A stretch of 64,000 nt of DNA. Source: Blastopirellula marina. Lineage in GTDB: Bacteria; Planctomycetota; Planctomycetia; Pirellulales; Pirellulaceae. The position numbers and the translations under genes were made by a program. Position 1 is the stretch's first letter. The number at the start of each line of letters is the position of its first letter. The notes under the pieces were generated by a model. It saw only the letters and a program-made list of their open reading frames with translations. It was not told where the DNA came from and searched no databases. Positions 35,225 to 45,300 of this stretch are shown one piece after another. Location of the stretch: positions 310,001 through 374,000 of the forward strand of contig NZ_PUIA01000016.1 in NCBI RefSeq assembly GCF_002967715.1, given 5' to 3'.

Positions 35225-36586
35225 ATGGTGCATCAACTATCACGACGTGACTTTCTGCAGAAGACCGGCATTAGCTTTGCCGCTGCCAATCTGCTGGCGG
35301 GTCTGCCAAGCCTCGGCTGGGCATCCCAAGCTGCGCCGAAGAAGCGTCTGGTGTTCATCTTCAGCCCCAACGGCGTGATTCCAGATCACTTCTGGCCCAA
35401 GACGCTCGGCTCCGACTACGATATGCAGCGGATCCTGAAGCCGTTGGAACCCTTCAAGCAAAAGACGATGACCATCAAGGGCATCGGCAACTTGATCAAG
35501 GGGGACGGCGACGGTCACATGCGCGGCATGGGATGTCTGCTGACGGGGATCGAACTGTTCCCCGGCGACGTCCAGGGTGGTTCCGATACGCCGGCCGGTT
35601 GGGCGATGGGGATCTCGGTCGATCAGTACCTGAAAAACCAACTGCAAGCCAACGCCGACACGGCCACCCGATTCGGTTCGCTTGAGTTTGGCGTGATGGT
35701 TCCCGACCGCGCCGATACCTGGACTCGTTGGTCGTACGCCGGGCCGAACCAGCCGGTCGCTCCGATCGACGATCCGTACCAGATGTTCGACAAGATGTAC
35801 GGCCAGGCCAAGAACCGGGCCATGCTGGCCAGCGTGCTCGATGACCTGACCGACGACTTCAAAAAGGTCGAGAAGCTGATCAGCGTCGAAGACCGCCAGC
35901 TACTTGATACGCACATGCAAATGGTGCGGAAGGTCGAGCTTGAACTGCAGGCCGAAATGGCTCAGCAGAAGAAGCAGGAAGCTGAGCAGTCCGGCGACGA
36001 GCGAGCCGAACTCGATCACGCGATTCCGGAACTTCCTCCGAATGTTCGCGAAGATAACGACAACATTCCGCAGATCACCAAGATGCAGATCGAGCTGATG
36101 GTCAACGGTTTCGTGCACGACATGAACCGCATCGCCTCGCTGCAGATCACCAACAGCGTCGGCCAGCCGAAGATGAAGTGGTTGGGGATCGACGAAGGGC
36201 ACCACGGCCTGTCGCACGAGCCAGACAGCAACGAGGACGCCTACGAAAAGCTGATCAAGATCAACACGTGGTACTGCGAACAGGTTGCCCATCTGGCCCA
36301 GCGGCTTGCGGAAACTCCGGAGCCAGGCGGAAACGGTAGCATGCTCGACAACACCACCATCATCTGGACGAACGAACTAGGCAAGGGGAACTCCCATACC
36401 CACAACGACATCCCGTTCGTCCTGGTTGGCGGCGGTCTGGGCTTCAAAATGGGCCAGGCCATCGACGTCAAAAAGGTTGCCCACAACCGTCTGTTGTTGA
36501 ACCTGTGCGAAGCGATGGGCTATCCTCAGAAGACGTTCGGCAACCCAGACTACTGCGGCGACGGTCCTTTGACCGGTCTGACCTAA
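35225..36586 (+). CDS. DUF1552 domain protein with Tat-like signal
   Basis: A 453-residue protein with a twin-arginine type leader ([21 protein letters not shown]). The DUF1552 core has [39 protein letters not shown] and [18 protein letters not shown], resembling a metal-binding sulfatase/phosphatase-like fold. It starts four bases after the cytochrome gene, and the pair is conserved in planctomycetes. Likely export through Tat suggests a folded, cofactor-bearing partner. Function unknown. Confidence 0.87.
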   Translation: MVHQLSRRDFLQKTGISFAAANLLAGLPSLGWASQAAPKKRLVFIFSPNGVIPDHFWPKTLGSDYDMQRILKPLEPFKQKTMTIKGIGNLIKGDGDGHMRGMGCLLTGIELFPGDVQGGSDTPAGWAMGISVDQYLKNQLQANADTATRFGSLEFGVMVPDRADTWTRWSYAGPNQPVAPIDDPYQMFDKMYGQAKNRAMLASVLDDLTDDFKKVEKLISVEDRQLLDTHMQMVRKVELELQAEMAQQKKQEAEQSGDERAELDHAIPELPPNVREDNDNIPQITKMQIELMVNGFVHDMNRIASLQITNSVGQPKMKWLGIDEGHHGLSHEPDSNEDAYEKLIKINTWYCEQVAHLAQRLAETPEPGGNGSMLDNTTIIWTNELGKGNSHTHNDIPFVLVGGGLGFKMGQAIDVKKVAHNRLLLNLCEAMGYPQKTFGNPDYCGDGPLTGLT

Positions 36587-36612
36587 TCGGTCGCTAATCG
36601 CATGATATCACG

Positions 36613-36644
36613 CACGCCCAAGCAGACTTGGGCGTGGCACCCGG
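36613..36644. repeat. REP-like palindrome family A, copy 3
   Basis: The same arms CACGCCCAAG / CTTGGGCGTG with the flank GCACCCGG. A further copy (36910-36933, one arm slightly changed) lies in opposite orientation inside the next minus-strand gene. Confidence 0.8.
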
Positions 36645-36692
36645 TATCTTGTGTGAATCTTAACGGAAGTTAAGCATGCCCCCGCGTTTTAA

Positions 36693-36860
36693 TCCCCTCG
36701 CCCCTGCGGGGAGAGGGTTAAGGTGAGGGGGCTTTCGCATGTTCGAAGCGCATGCGCAAGCGATGTTCCGATTGGTGCGGAACTTCATCTGGCGAAGAGA
36801 GGGCATCGCTCGTTCTCAAACCCTCGCCCAGGCTCTCTCCCTGCAAGGGAGAGGGGATAA
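36693..36860. repeat. GGGGAGAGGG-type palindromes, family B, two copies
   Basis: Copy 1 (36693-36731) reads CCCCTCGCCCC-tg-CGGGGAGAGGG followed by TTAAGGTGAGGGG. Copy 2 (36820-36860) has CTCTCCCTGCAAGGGAGAGGGG. Related copies lie at 45787, 46451 and 56012. This kind of element is frequent in intergenic DNA of many bacteria. Confidence 0.7.
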
Positions 36861-36867
36861 GAGGTTG

Positions 36868-37539
36868 TCACGGCGGTCCACGCTCGGTTTCGTTATCCCT
36901 GTTGGGGGCCACGCCCAAGTCTGCTTGGGCTTGGCTTGGCTCGGTTGGCTTGCCTGCCTCCACCGGCTCTGGTACTGGCTTGCTATTCGCCTCTCCACGC
37001 GGACGTGAGCATGGTGCCTGTTCTCTTGTTTGCTGCTTGATCAGCTTCTGCAGCCGCTTGATCTCGCCGGTTTGCCGATCGAGGACCTTCAGGTGGAACG
37101 AGACCCATTTCAGTGCGTAATCGAGCTGCTGCCCGGATGGGACGATGAGCCCGTCGACGTGCCTGCCGGCGAAGGTTGGTCGCGGCGGCTGCTTCGGCCG
37201 ATCGGGGCGGGCAGGTCTCGGCTTGTCGGTCGTCGTGCTGGTCGAACTGGGCGCTTGTTGACGCGAGGTTTGCGCGTCAGCGTGCTGGGAACTGGCAGGC
37301 TGCTCGTCGGGCGGATCTGGGTTGGCTGCGGAGATCGTGATCGGTGGCTTGATGTTCAGCAGATCCAGTGTGGTTTGTTCTCCCCGCCACGCCAGCTTCC
37401 CGACGACATCGGCCGGGATTTCGACCAGCGTCCCACACGACGTGCACGCGAAGGCCTTCCCAGCGCGCACGAAGACCGGCGGGACGTTCTCATTCGAGAA
37501 CGCTCCGTGGTGATCGGGATTGGCGTGAGAGGAAGACAT
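36868..37539 (-). CDS. Hypothetical protein with Cys pair and proline-rich linker
   Basis: A 223-residue protein, start MSSSHANPDHHGAFSN. Near the N-terminus ACTSCGTLVEIPADVVG looks like half of a zinc ribbon. A proline/threonine-rich linker follows, then a helical segment (DYALKWVSFHLKVLDRQTGE) with a coiled-coil look. The last ~25 residues (AQADLGVAPNRDNE) are encoded by a family A palindrome, so the original end was probably earlier. Function unknown. The longer upstream frame adds no ribosome site. Confidence 0.6.
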   Translation of the reverse strand: MSSSHANPDHHGAFSNENVPPVFVRAGKAFACTSCGTLVEIPADVVGKLAWRGEQTTLDLLNIKPPITISAANPDPPDEQPASSQHADAQTSRQQAPSSTSTTTDKPRPARPDRPKQPPRPTFAGRHVDGLIVPSGQQLDYALKWVSFHLKVLDRQTGEIKRLQKLIKQQTREQAPCSRPRGEANSKPVPEPVEAGKPTEPSQAQADLGVAPNRDNETERGPP

Positions 37540-37686
37540 GCTGGTACTTGTGATGGTGACTCGCGGTGAAAACAGACGCTCGCGGGGAAGCGTCCCCGTG
37601 CGAGTTTCTAGGATATTGAACATGTGTACTTATGTCCAGTTCTTTCGCTGGTGTTTTTTCGCAGGCCGTTATCTTGCGATCCCAAC

Positions 37687-37718
37687 AAAAAAAGACCACA
37701 GCATCTGCTGAGGTCTTT
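37687..37718 (-). terminator. Intrinsic terminator for the lipoprotein gene
   Basis: AAAGACC / GGTCTTT with an inner CAGC / GCTG stem, followed on the minus strand by a T-run. It ends the transcript of the DUF1559 gene and small lipoprotein. Confidence 0.75.
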
Positions 37719-37747
37719 ATTGTGTTCAGGGGTTAACGTGATGGCGA

Positions 37748-38026
37748 TTAGCGAGCCGTGGGAGGTGGAATGTCTTTCTTCATCTCTGGCATGACCACCT
37801 CATTCATGAACTTCTTCCAAGACCGGCCAGATTGAAGGCTCTTCTCTTCCATGCGCAACCGCTCGAGGGTCGCTTCGTCGTACTTCTCGCCGACGGGAAG
37901 CTGCTTCCACTGATCGACCGTCAGCGCGGTTGGTTCAGTGGGCAGGGCCGTCTGCGGAGCGTTTTCGCTGCATGCCAACAGGGAAGTCAGAAAGACGCAG
38001 GTGAGCCAATAAATGAAAGCTCTCAT
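37748..38026 (-). CDS. Small lipoprotein
   Basis: A 92-residue protein with a lipoprotein signal (FLTSLLACS, Cys19). The mature part is charged and helical (DQWKQLPVGEKYDEATLERLR), with no known domain. It lies 99 bases downstream of the DUF1559 gene on the same strand and ahead of a terminator. Small lipoproteins next to DUF1559 genes are common in planctomycetes; the role is unknown. Confidence 0.75.
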   Translation of the reverse strand: MRAFIYWLTCVFLTSLLACSENAPQTALPTEPTALTVDQWKQLPVGEKYDEATLERLRMEEKSLQSGRSWKKFMNEVVMPEMKKDIPPPTAR

Positions 38027-38125
38027 GGTTGAATCTACGAATTAGAGGTTCGGAGAAAACAGATAGAAGCCATTTTGGCCATCTGGGTGGAGACGACCAA
38101 AACAGCGTTCTATCCAATTCAAGAG

Positions 38126-39058
38126 TTACGGCAGTGAAGCGACTTCGGCACCTGAGCGAGTGAACAAGGCCTGGTAGGTTTCCTGGTTGATCGTTTCGGC
38201 AACGAACGACACCGACCCATCGACCATCGTGAAGTGCGCCCCGCCAGGATGCTGGCTGCGGAAGCCGCCGTAGACTGGCGAAGCATGGTCGTGCTTGTTC
38301 AGCGGATAGTAGCCAGTCCCCCAGCCGTACAGATATCCATAGGCCCAAATCGCACCGTAGTTGGTGGAAGGAACACCTTGGGGCAAAAAGTCGGTTTCAC
38401 CTACCATGAAGGTATTTGACGTGCCGTCGGTGATGTCGCGGAACTTGGTTGCGTCGCGGTGATTGGGACCGACGACTTCCCCCTTCGAGGTGTCGACATG
38501 CTGCTGGATCGGAATGATGGCTCCATCCGCGGCAGTTGCCGGCGAACCATAGACGATGCCGTATAGTACGTCCACATTCCCGGCCGAGCACCATTGGTAG
38601 CTGCTCGGGCCACGGTTCTCAGAGCTTATCGGGCCGGTGGGCATGGTCATCGTGGGGCATAGAAGCGAAGGGATCGATTCTTGCTGCAAGGTCGCGTTCG
38701 ACCAGCCATCGCCATCGGGGTCCGTCGTGTCGTTGCGTTTGAGTTCGGGGTTCCAGCGCTGGGCGATCGCATCTTGCTCGAGAAACGGCAGGATCTGGAT
38801 CCAACCGGTGGAGTAGGTGTCTTCCGGGTCGTCCTCGGCTCGATCGCGGGAAGCATAGGGAAACTCGAGGAACGTATCGTGGAAGTTGTGGGTCGCCAGG
38901 CCGACCTGTTTCAGCTGATTCGAGCAGCTCATCCGCCGGGCCGCTTCGCGGGCTTGCTGGACGGCAGGCAGCAACAAAGCGATCAGAATGCCGATGATGG
39001 CGATCACCACCAACAGCTCTACCAGGGTAAATGCAGTGCGAGACGTCTTTGTCGACAT
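38126..39058 (-). CDS. DUF1559 protein with prepilin-type N-terminus
   Basis: A 310-residue protein. The start has a class III leader: [19 protein letters not shown] with the cut before Phe, then a long hydrophobic helix and [10 protein letters not shown]. The body carries DUF1559 features: [33 protein letters not shown] and a C-terminal [16 protein letters not shown]. This family forms pilin-like surface proteins that are highly expanded in planctomycetes. Processing needs a prepilin peptidase; a divergent one is encoded at 47-48 kb. AAGG lies nine bases before the ATG. Confidence 0.92.
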   Translation of the reverse strand: MSTKTSRTAFTLVELLVVIAIIGILIALLLPAVQQAREAARRMSCSNQLKQVGLATHNFHDTFLEFPYASRDRAEDDPEDTYSTGWIQILPFLEQDAIAQRWNPELKRNDTTDPDGDGWSNATLQQESIPSLLCPTMTMPTGPISSENRGPSSYQWCSAGNVDVLYGIVYGSPATAADGAIIPIQQHVDTSKGEVVGPNHRDATKFRDITDGTSNTFMVGETDFLPQGVPSTNYGAIWAYGYLYGWGTGYYPLNKHDHASPVYGGFRSQHPGGAHFTMVDGSVSFVAETINQETYQALFTRSGAEVASLP

Positions 39059-39567
39059 CGTAAAATACCTTTGTAAATACCAACCAGGGAATAACTTAGG
39101 GCTGATTGTCAGGCCCTAACACTCGGGGTGGCTGGCATCGCAAAGGCGATCGCTGGCTGCGAAAAACTCGGTTTGTTAGTTTGCTAAATGAAACTGAGTC
39201 TCAATTGCATTCCGTTTTAAGGGAGCCAGGACGCAGCGTCAAGGGTTCAGGTCGAAGTTTTCGAAAACGATGTTCCCCAGGCCAACGAATGTCCCTGCGG
39301 CCGGACTGTCGAAATGACAACGCTTGCCATTTTGGCAGCTGGGTAAAACGAGAGAGGAAAAGCTCGCGGCGAATTCGATCTTTCCTAAATCCTTGAGAAA
39401 CCGCGATTTGCGAAAACCGGGCAAAGGAAGCGTGGCAGTTGGCACACTCGTTGCATTTCTATCGTTTGCCTCACCAACGGTTGAGGCACAAAGCAACCCA
39501 CAAAATACGAGTTTGCAAACCCAAATAATTTGGTGAGGTTTTGTTTCAACTTCTGTAGGAACTCTTT
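39059..39567. other. Divergent region between DUF1559 and hsp20
   Basis: No gene is seen in 509 bases. The key element is the sigma-54 promoter at 39439-39455. A near-palindrome TGAGTCTCA occurs around 39191-39199, in the upstream region of the DUF1559 gene; I do not assign it. Confidence 0.5.
39439..39455 (+). promoter_or_regulatory. Sigma-54 (-24/-12) promoter of hsp20
   Basis: TTGGCAC-ACTCG-TTGCA matches the RpoN consensus exactly, with GG (39441-39442) and GC (39453-39454) ten bases apart. Transcription should start near 39466, about 100 bases before the hsp20 start. An enhancer-binding activator site upstream was not identified. Confidence 0.75.
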
Positions 39568-40032
39568 ATGGAAAGGTTGATCAAAATGGTACGCCCACAA
39601 GCACAAACCGAATCGAAGTCGCATCCTCTGGCCAACTGGTCGAGCGAGATGGACAACCTGTTCGAGTCGTTCTTCCGTCCGGTACGTCAAAGCGCTTCTG
39701 GGGCATGGCTGCCGGCCATGAACATCTCGGAAACGGAACTTGGCTATCAGATCGACTTGGAACTGCCAGGCCTCAATGCGGAAGACGTCAACGTGGAACT
39801 CCATGATGGCAAGCTGACCATCTCTGGCGAACGTAAGACGGAAGAGCAATCGGAAGACCGACGCTGGCACCGTGTCGAGCACGTATATGGCAAGTTCCAA
39901 CGCGAGCTCAAACTCGGTACGCCGGTCGACGAAGAAAACGTTTCGGCCAACTTCAAGAACGGCGTGCTCACGGTGATGATTCCCAAATCGGAACATGCCA
40001 AGCCCCGCAAAATTGAAGTGAAGAACAGCTAA
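39568..40032 (+). CDS. Hsp20/alpha-crystallin small heat-shock protein
   Basis: A 154-residue cytoplasmic chaperone that holds unfolding proteins. The alpha-crystallin domain runs ~50-145: ISETELGYQIDLELPGLNAED, KLTISGERK and the closing ANFKNGVLTVMIPKSE. The N-terminal arm has WSSEMDNLFESFFRP. The start ATG has AGGA eight bases upstream. A consensus sigma-54 promoter precedes the gene, and an intrinsic terminator follows, so it forms its own transcript. No CIRCE element is seen. Confidence 0.93.
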   Translation: MERLIKMVRPQAQTESKSHPLANWSSEMDNLFESFFRPVRQSASGAWLPAMNISETELGYQIDLELPGLNAEDVNVELHDGKLTISGERKTEEQSEDRRWHRVEHVYGKFQRELKLGTPVDEENVSANFKNGVLTVMIPKSEHAKPRKIEVKNS

Positions 40033-40069
40033 GCCTGCATATCCCCATCGTGCATTTTCCTTGGGTGAG

Positions 40070-40112
40070 AAAAACGCCGGTCCGCACTCCTCTAAGCGGC
40101 CGGCGTTTTTTG
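40070..40112 (+). terminator. Intrinsic terminator after hsp20
   Basis: AAAAACGCCGG pairs with CCGGCGTTTTT, followed by more T. Confidence 0.85.
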
Positions 40113-40215
40113 TTTTCTTGCGGACACGGCAGCGAGCTTGAGGTTTGTCCGAAGGCCCGCCATACTACTTGGTTGCATCCTTCCTCATTCATGCCAACCA
40201 AGGGTACCGCTTCTC

Positions 40216-41907
40216 ATGGACCGACCGCTCAACTGGAATAGCCGCAACCTCACCCAAGGCTGGCAGCGCGGAGTGACCGCGTTTTACTACGGGCTGAACT
40301 TCCAGGAAGAAGATTTCCACAAGCCTCAAGTCGGTATCGGGGTGCCGCTGCTGGAAGGCAACCTGTGCAATGTGCATGCGTATCGCCTGGCGACGCTCAT
40401 TAAGCAAGGCTGCGAGAAAGAAGGGCTGATCGGGTTTCCGTTCGGCACACCGGCCGTCAGCGATAACATCACCCAGGGGCACGAAGGCGGGAACGCCAGT
40501 TTGCCGTCGCGCAATATGATTGCCAACGCGGCCGAGTGTGTGACCAGTTCGCATGGGTACGATTTTCTGATCGGGATGCACAACTGCGATAAGAACGGTC
40601 CCGGCTTCGCCATGGCCCTGGCTCGGCTGAACTACCCGGGGCTGATCATCAACGGCGGCAGCATCAAGCCAGGATGTCATCGCGGGCACGATACGTCGAT
40701 TCTCGATGTGTACGACTCGCAGGCCGCGGCCAGTGTTGGGGCGATGACCCATGACGAGGCCGACCAGATTTTACGGACCGCGTGTCCTGGTCCTGGCGGC
40801 TGCGGGATTGCCGCATCGTTCAATACGTGGGGGATCGCCCTGGAAGCGATGGGATTATCGGCTCCTTATTCCAGCAGTAACCCGGCCGATGATCCCTCGA
40901 AGATCGCCGAGTGCGAAGGGATTGGCGTGCTAGTCAAGCGGCTGCTGGCCGAAGACATTCGCCCGCGCGACATCGTCACCAGGGCCTCGATGATCAACGC
41001 CACGCGAGCCGTGGCCGCGATGGGTGGGTCAACCAATGGGGTGCTGCACTTGTTGGCGCTGGCTCGCGAGGCCCACGTCGATTTCCATCTGCAAGACATT
41101 CAAAAGATCTGCCGCGAGACGCCGGTGCTGTGCAGCTTCGCCCCGCGTGGCAAGCGGACGATGTACGACCTGTTCAAGATTGGTGGCACGCCGATGTTCC
41201 TCAAGTATCTGCTGCAGCAGGGGATGCTGGACGGGGACTGTATCACGGTGACCGGCAAGACGATGTCCGAGAATCTGGCCGAGGTCCCCGACATAGACTG
41301 GAACCAGGATTTGATCGTGCCGGTCGAGAAGGCCTTCAAGCCATACGCCGACATGCAGATCTGCTTCGGCAACCTGGCCCCCGGCGGGATTGTGTTCAAG
41401 GTCAGCAGCATGAAAGAGCCAACCTTTCGCGGTAAGGCCATCTGCTTCGACGATGCTCGCAAGATTGTCGAAGCGGTCGAACGCGACGAGATTCAGCCAG
41501 GCAGCGTGATCGTGCTGCGTTACCTGGGACCGGTGGCCTCTGGCATGCCGGAGGTCTTGGTGGCAACGGCAGCCTTGGCGACACCGAAGCTCGACGGTAA
41601 GGTCGCGTTTCTGTCCGATACCCGCGTCTCAGGCGTTTCGCACGGAGCGATTGGGGTGCACTGCGCCCCCGAAGCGGCCGTCGGCGGGCCGATTGCTTTG
41701 GTGCAAGACGGCGACGAGATCTCGTTCGACCTGACGGCCGGCGACCTGACCCTGCATGTCGACGATGCCGTGCTGGACGAACGTCGTCGTGCGTGGCAAA
41801 CACCTGAGATCCCGCGGACTCGTGGCTACCTGGCCGACTTCGCCGCGACCGTATCGCAAGCCCACCATGGCTGTGTCAGCAAGGCCTTTCTACCCGATAC
41901 CGAATAG
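40216..41907 (+). CDS. IlvD/Edd family dehydratase
   Basis: A 563-residue Fe-S dehydratase. Cluster ligands are Cys51 (LLEGNLCNVH), Cys124 (HNCDKNGPG) and Cys196 (CPGPGGCGI). The C-terminal domain has SDTRVSGVSHGAIGVHCAPEAAVGGPI. Family members include dihydroxy-acid dehydratase (ilvD, branched-chain amino acids), 6-phosphogluconate dehydratase and sugar-acid dehydratases. The length and motifs fit ilvD, but VSDNITQGHEG replaces the usual TTDGIAMGHEG pattern, so a sugar-acid substrate is possible. No amino-acid pathway genes are near. I use the ATG of MDRPLNWNSR. Confidence 0.82.
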   Translation: MDRPLNWNSRNLTQGWQRGVTAFYYGLNFQEEDFHKPQVGIGVPLLEGNLCNVHAYRLATLIKQGCEKEGLIGFPFGTPAVSDNITQGHEGGNASLPSRNMIANAAECVTSSHGYDFLIGMHNCDKNGPGFAMALARLNYPGLIINGGSIKPGCHRGHDTSILDVYDSQAAASVGAMTHDEADQILRTACPGPGGCGIAASFNTWGIALEAMGLSAPYSSSNPADDPSKIAECEGIGVLVKRLLAEDIRPRDIVTRASMINATRAVAAMGGSTNGVLHLLALAREAHVDFHLQDIQKICRETPVLCSFAPRGKRTMYDLFKIGGTPMFLKYLLQQGMLDGDCITVTGKTMSENLAEVPDIDWNQDLIVPVEKAFKPYADMQICFGNLAPGGIVFKVSSMKEPTFRGKAICFDDARKIVEAVERDEIQPGSVIVLRYLGPVASGMPEVLVATAALATPKLDGKVAFLSDTRVSGVSHGAIGVHCAPEAAVGGPIALVQDGDEISFDLTAGDLTLHVDDAVLDERRRAWQTPEIPRTRGYLADFAATVSQAHHGCVSKAFLPDTE

Positions 41908-42315
41908 CCTAGTTAGCGGGTACCACGCTCAAGTCTGCTTGAGCGTGCGATGCTGATAGAAACGATCAAAGTTGCGTGACAGGTGGCCATGCGAATTCGT
42001 GCGGGACGCCTGCTTCTTGATGCCGCGCAACTCTTTATCGCAGATGCCCAAGCGGACTGGGGCGTGGCCACCCTGGGTGGTGTTTGGGCTTCACAAAGCT
42101 GCGTGCCAGGAGTCCCAGAGATCGGTGCTTGGGGGGTGGACAGAAAATTTTTTATCGACCATTTCGAACATCTTCCTTTAGTGGATGGCTAAGGCGGGCT
42201 CGTTTGCCGTTCGAAATCCCAGACGAGTGGTGACCCGTGACCACCGTAAAAATGTGGGTTAGGATCAGGCCAGACAACAACTTACAAGTGATCCTTATCC
42301 TCTTTGGTGCGACGC
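41908..42315. other. Spacer with palindromic repeat pair
   Basis: No gene is supported in these ~400 bases. The pair of family A palindromes occupies 41918-42073. I see no clear promoter or ribosome site for the following large gene. Confidence 0.5.
41918..42073. repeat. REP-like palindrome family A, copies 5 and 6
   Basis: Copy 5 (41924-41947) has arms CACGCTCAAG / CTTGAGCGTG: compared with the family, one C-to-T change is matched by a G-to-A change in the other arm. Copy 6 (42044-42067) is degenerate (GCCCAAG / CTGGGGCGTG). They are inverted to each other. Confidence 0.75.
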
Positions 42316-45300
42316 ATGGACCTACGAGAATCACTCGGCATTCGCCAACCTGGTGAAGTCTTCGATCCGAAATCGGATCGGCAAGAATTGATTCGCTACA
42401 TCAACTTGCAACTGATTGCCAACGAACTGCCTCCGGCGCTGGATGCAAGCGATGTGGAATTCGCCGGCCTGGCCAAAGGACTGCTTGCCAACTATCACGA
42501 AAAAACGCGGATGCTGTACGATCGACCGGCACCGATCGATCAACGTATCGAAGCGTTCCTGGCACGCTACTTCGGCGACCTGAAGCCGAGCCAACCGCTA
42601 CGCCTGCCACGCAAGACGTTCACGCTGGAACGCCACGGTGTCGCCCGCGAGCTTTCGATTCCGGTCAATCGTTCCTCCTTCGAGAGCGATCTGGTCCAGT
42701 CGTATCGCATTGCCAACGGCGTACTGCACAACCCTCGAAATGATCGCCGGACAACCAAGGGGACGTTCCACGTCACCGAAGGGGGCTTGCCGATCGCCGG
42801 CGACAAGCGGGCCGTTCCGCGGGAAGTCTTCATGAAGATGTTCCAGATCGCGGTCAATCCACCGGAGTCGGACACGCTGCTGCCGTTCACCGCCGATCAA
42901 GAGAACGCGGCGCATAGTGTTGTCTCGCTGTTGTTGCGGCCGATCGTTTGTCCGGAAGTTCCGGGCGTGACGCCAGAGAAGACGATGGAAGTCCGCTTCT
43001 TCGTGCCTGGGCAGTTGGTCAGCAATCTGGACTTTGTCGAATCGATTTTCGGCAACGCAGGCGATCCGTACATCTCGAAGAACAACGCGGCGCTCGACGT
43101 CGAACATTGGACCGGCCACACCGGCTGCGTGATTTTAGCTCCGCACTTGGGTACCTATACCAAGAAGGAACTGGGGCTGCCGCATTGGGACGATGCGACC
43201 GAACGTCAGCGGAACGACTCGATGTGCTGGAAGGACGAGTCGGAACTTTACAACGACGGCATGGCGTTCAAGTTGACTTGTCGCGATGCCAGCGGGGTCG
43301 TGATCACGTTGATTGCCGACAACTACTACGGCTACTGCAAGAAGGAAGTCAAAACGCAGATCAGCTTTGCCGCGAACCTGTACGGCGATACCGAGGAAGA
43401 ACACGCCGGCGGCTGCATCGCGTACACCAGTTGGAACCTGGGTGACGAGTTTGTCGTGAACAGCCAGAAGTACAACGGCCGCACGATCGACGACGTGATG
43501 CAGGACTATGGCGACATCATCGATTTCAAACCGGAAGGTTACGGCGTTGATAAGAAGCATCCCGAGGTGTTCTACATTCCTGAAGATGCCCGGGCCACGA
43601 TGCTCGACCAGTGCATCAAGTGGACCCGCGACGGCCAAGAGCACAGTTTGCCGCTGCTGCCTAACCGTTACTACATTGCTCCTTCCGGCTACAAAATTCG
43701 GATGGAGAAGCACCCGGCCGCCCCGAGCTGGCGTTTGGTGGGTTCGACCGCCGAAGGGATTTTCTGCCACAAGCCATGCACGGTGAGTGGTGGCGGTAAG
43801 AGCGAAATCAGCAAGTCGCTGACCGACTACACGCTGTATGGCCCGATCTTCGTTTCCGATATCGAGAAGGACCTGGACCAGGTCGAGGAGATCTTCCAGA
43901 AAGATTACTCGAACCGCTGGAAGGCCGGCTCCACGAAGCGGCCTGACTACTCGGCGCGGCCATCGCGTGCCATTCTGTCGGCCGATCGAACGCTGGGTAG
44001 CGTGATCAAACTGCTGACCCCATCAATCGACTATACCGACGAGTACAACGATTGGCTCGGCACGATTCCGCATCACATCACCTCGATTGTGTTCATCATC
44101 AAGCGATTGATGTTGCCGGAATGGGGCGAGAACTGGCGTGACTATTTCGGCGTCGACATCGTCAACGGTGTGCCTGGTCACGAACTGAAAGTGCTCGACC
44201 GGCATCTGGTGGGAACGTACCTGCGGGTTGGTTTCAATAAGGACAGCCGCTGGCGAACCTACAAGCTACGGCAAGACTTCATGCCGTCGGACAAGGTGCA
44301 AACCGAAGACGACATCAGTGCTTCGGTTATTGTGCCGAACGAACTGCTGCACAACTTCGAGCCGCTGCCAGGCGGTATCTCGTCGAAGTTCACCGTCAAC
44401 TGCGAGAACCGCTTGTTCCAGCGGCCCGACGATGCAATTCATCGGGGCTTCGACAAGAAGACCGAAATCGACCTGGCCAAGCCGAACAACTTCATCTCGA
44501 ACTTCGAGCCGTTGACCAAGGAGTATGTCGACCAGATGGCGACTCACGCCGTCGACTTCGACTCGTTCACGTTGCCGATGAAGAACTTCTTGAGCAACTT
44601 TCTCAATTCGGACAACGAGTATGTCGTGAGTTCGGCTGATCCGCGCCTGGTGAACGGCGTGCCGACCAAGAATCCGCGGTACCTGCAAACTCGCCCGGAT
44701 CTCGAGAACCCGCTGCCGAAGTACGTGGGTGAGATGGGCGTGCGTTTGTATCGCAAGTTGAAGCCGAGCCAACCGCTGTATCAGCCGGTGGGCGCGGTGT
44801 TGTGCGGACGTCGTAACAATCCGCCAGACAAGGAAGCAGGCATCCGCGGTCTGGCCGTGTACGGTCCGATCCATTACCAGGAACTGCCGGAACTGTTCAT
44901 GGACTTCATCGCGTCGCTGACCGGTAAGAGCCCTTCGACGACCGGTGCCGGTAGTGAAGGGGCCCTCACCAAGGGACCGTTTAACTGCTTGCGTCCGACG
45001 GCCGACCTGAACCAGGCCCTGGTGGGTTATATCCTGACTGGGCTGGGTGGTTTCTCGACGGCGGCAGGGCACATCGGCCCGAACGTGCGTGTCGATCACG
45101 ACGTCAGTCTGTTGATTCCGGAAGTGTGGTGCCGTCTGTCGGCGGAAGAACGCGATCCCGAGTTCCTCATTCGTCAGCGAATGCTCGAGAAGATCGACGA
45201 CTTCGACTACGAAGGGGAGGCCATCCCTGGCAGCCGCCTGGGGTACCGTATTACGCGTGGTTTCGTGCGGATGTTCTTCGGCCGCGTGTTCGACTACCCG

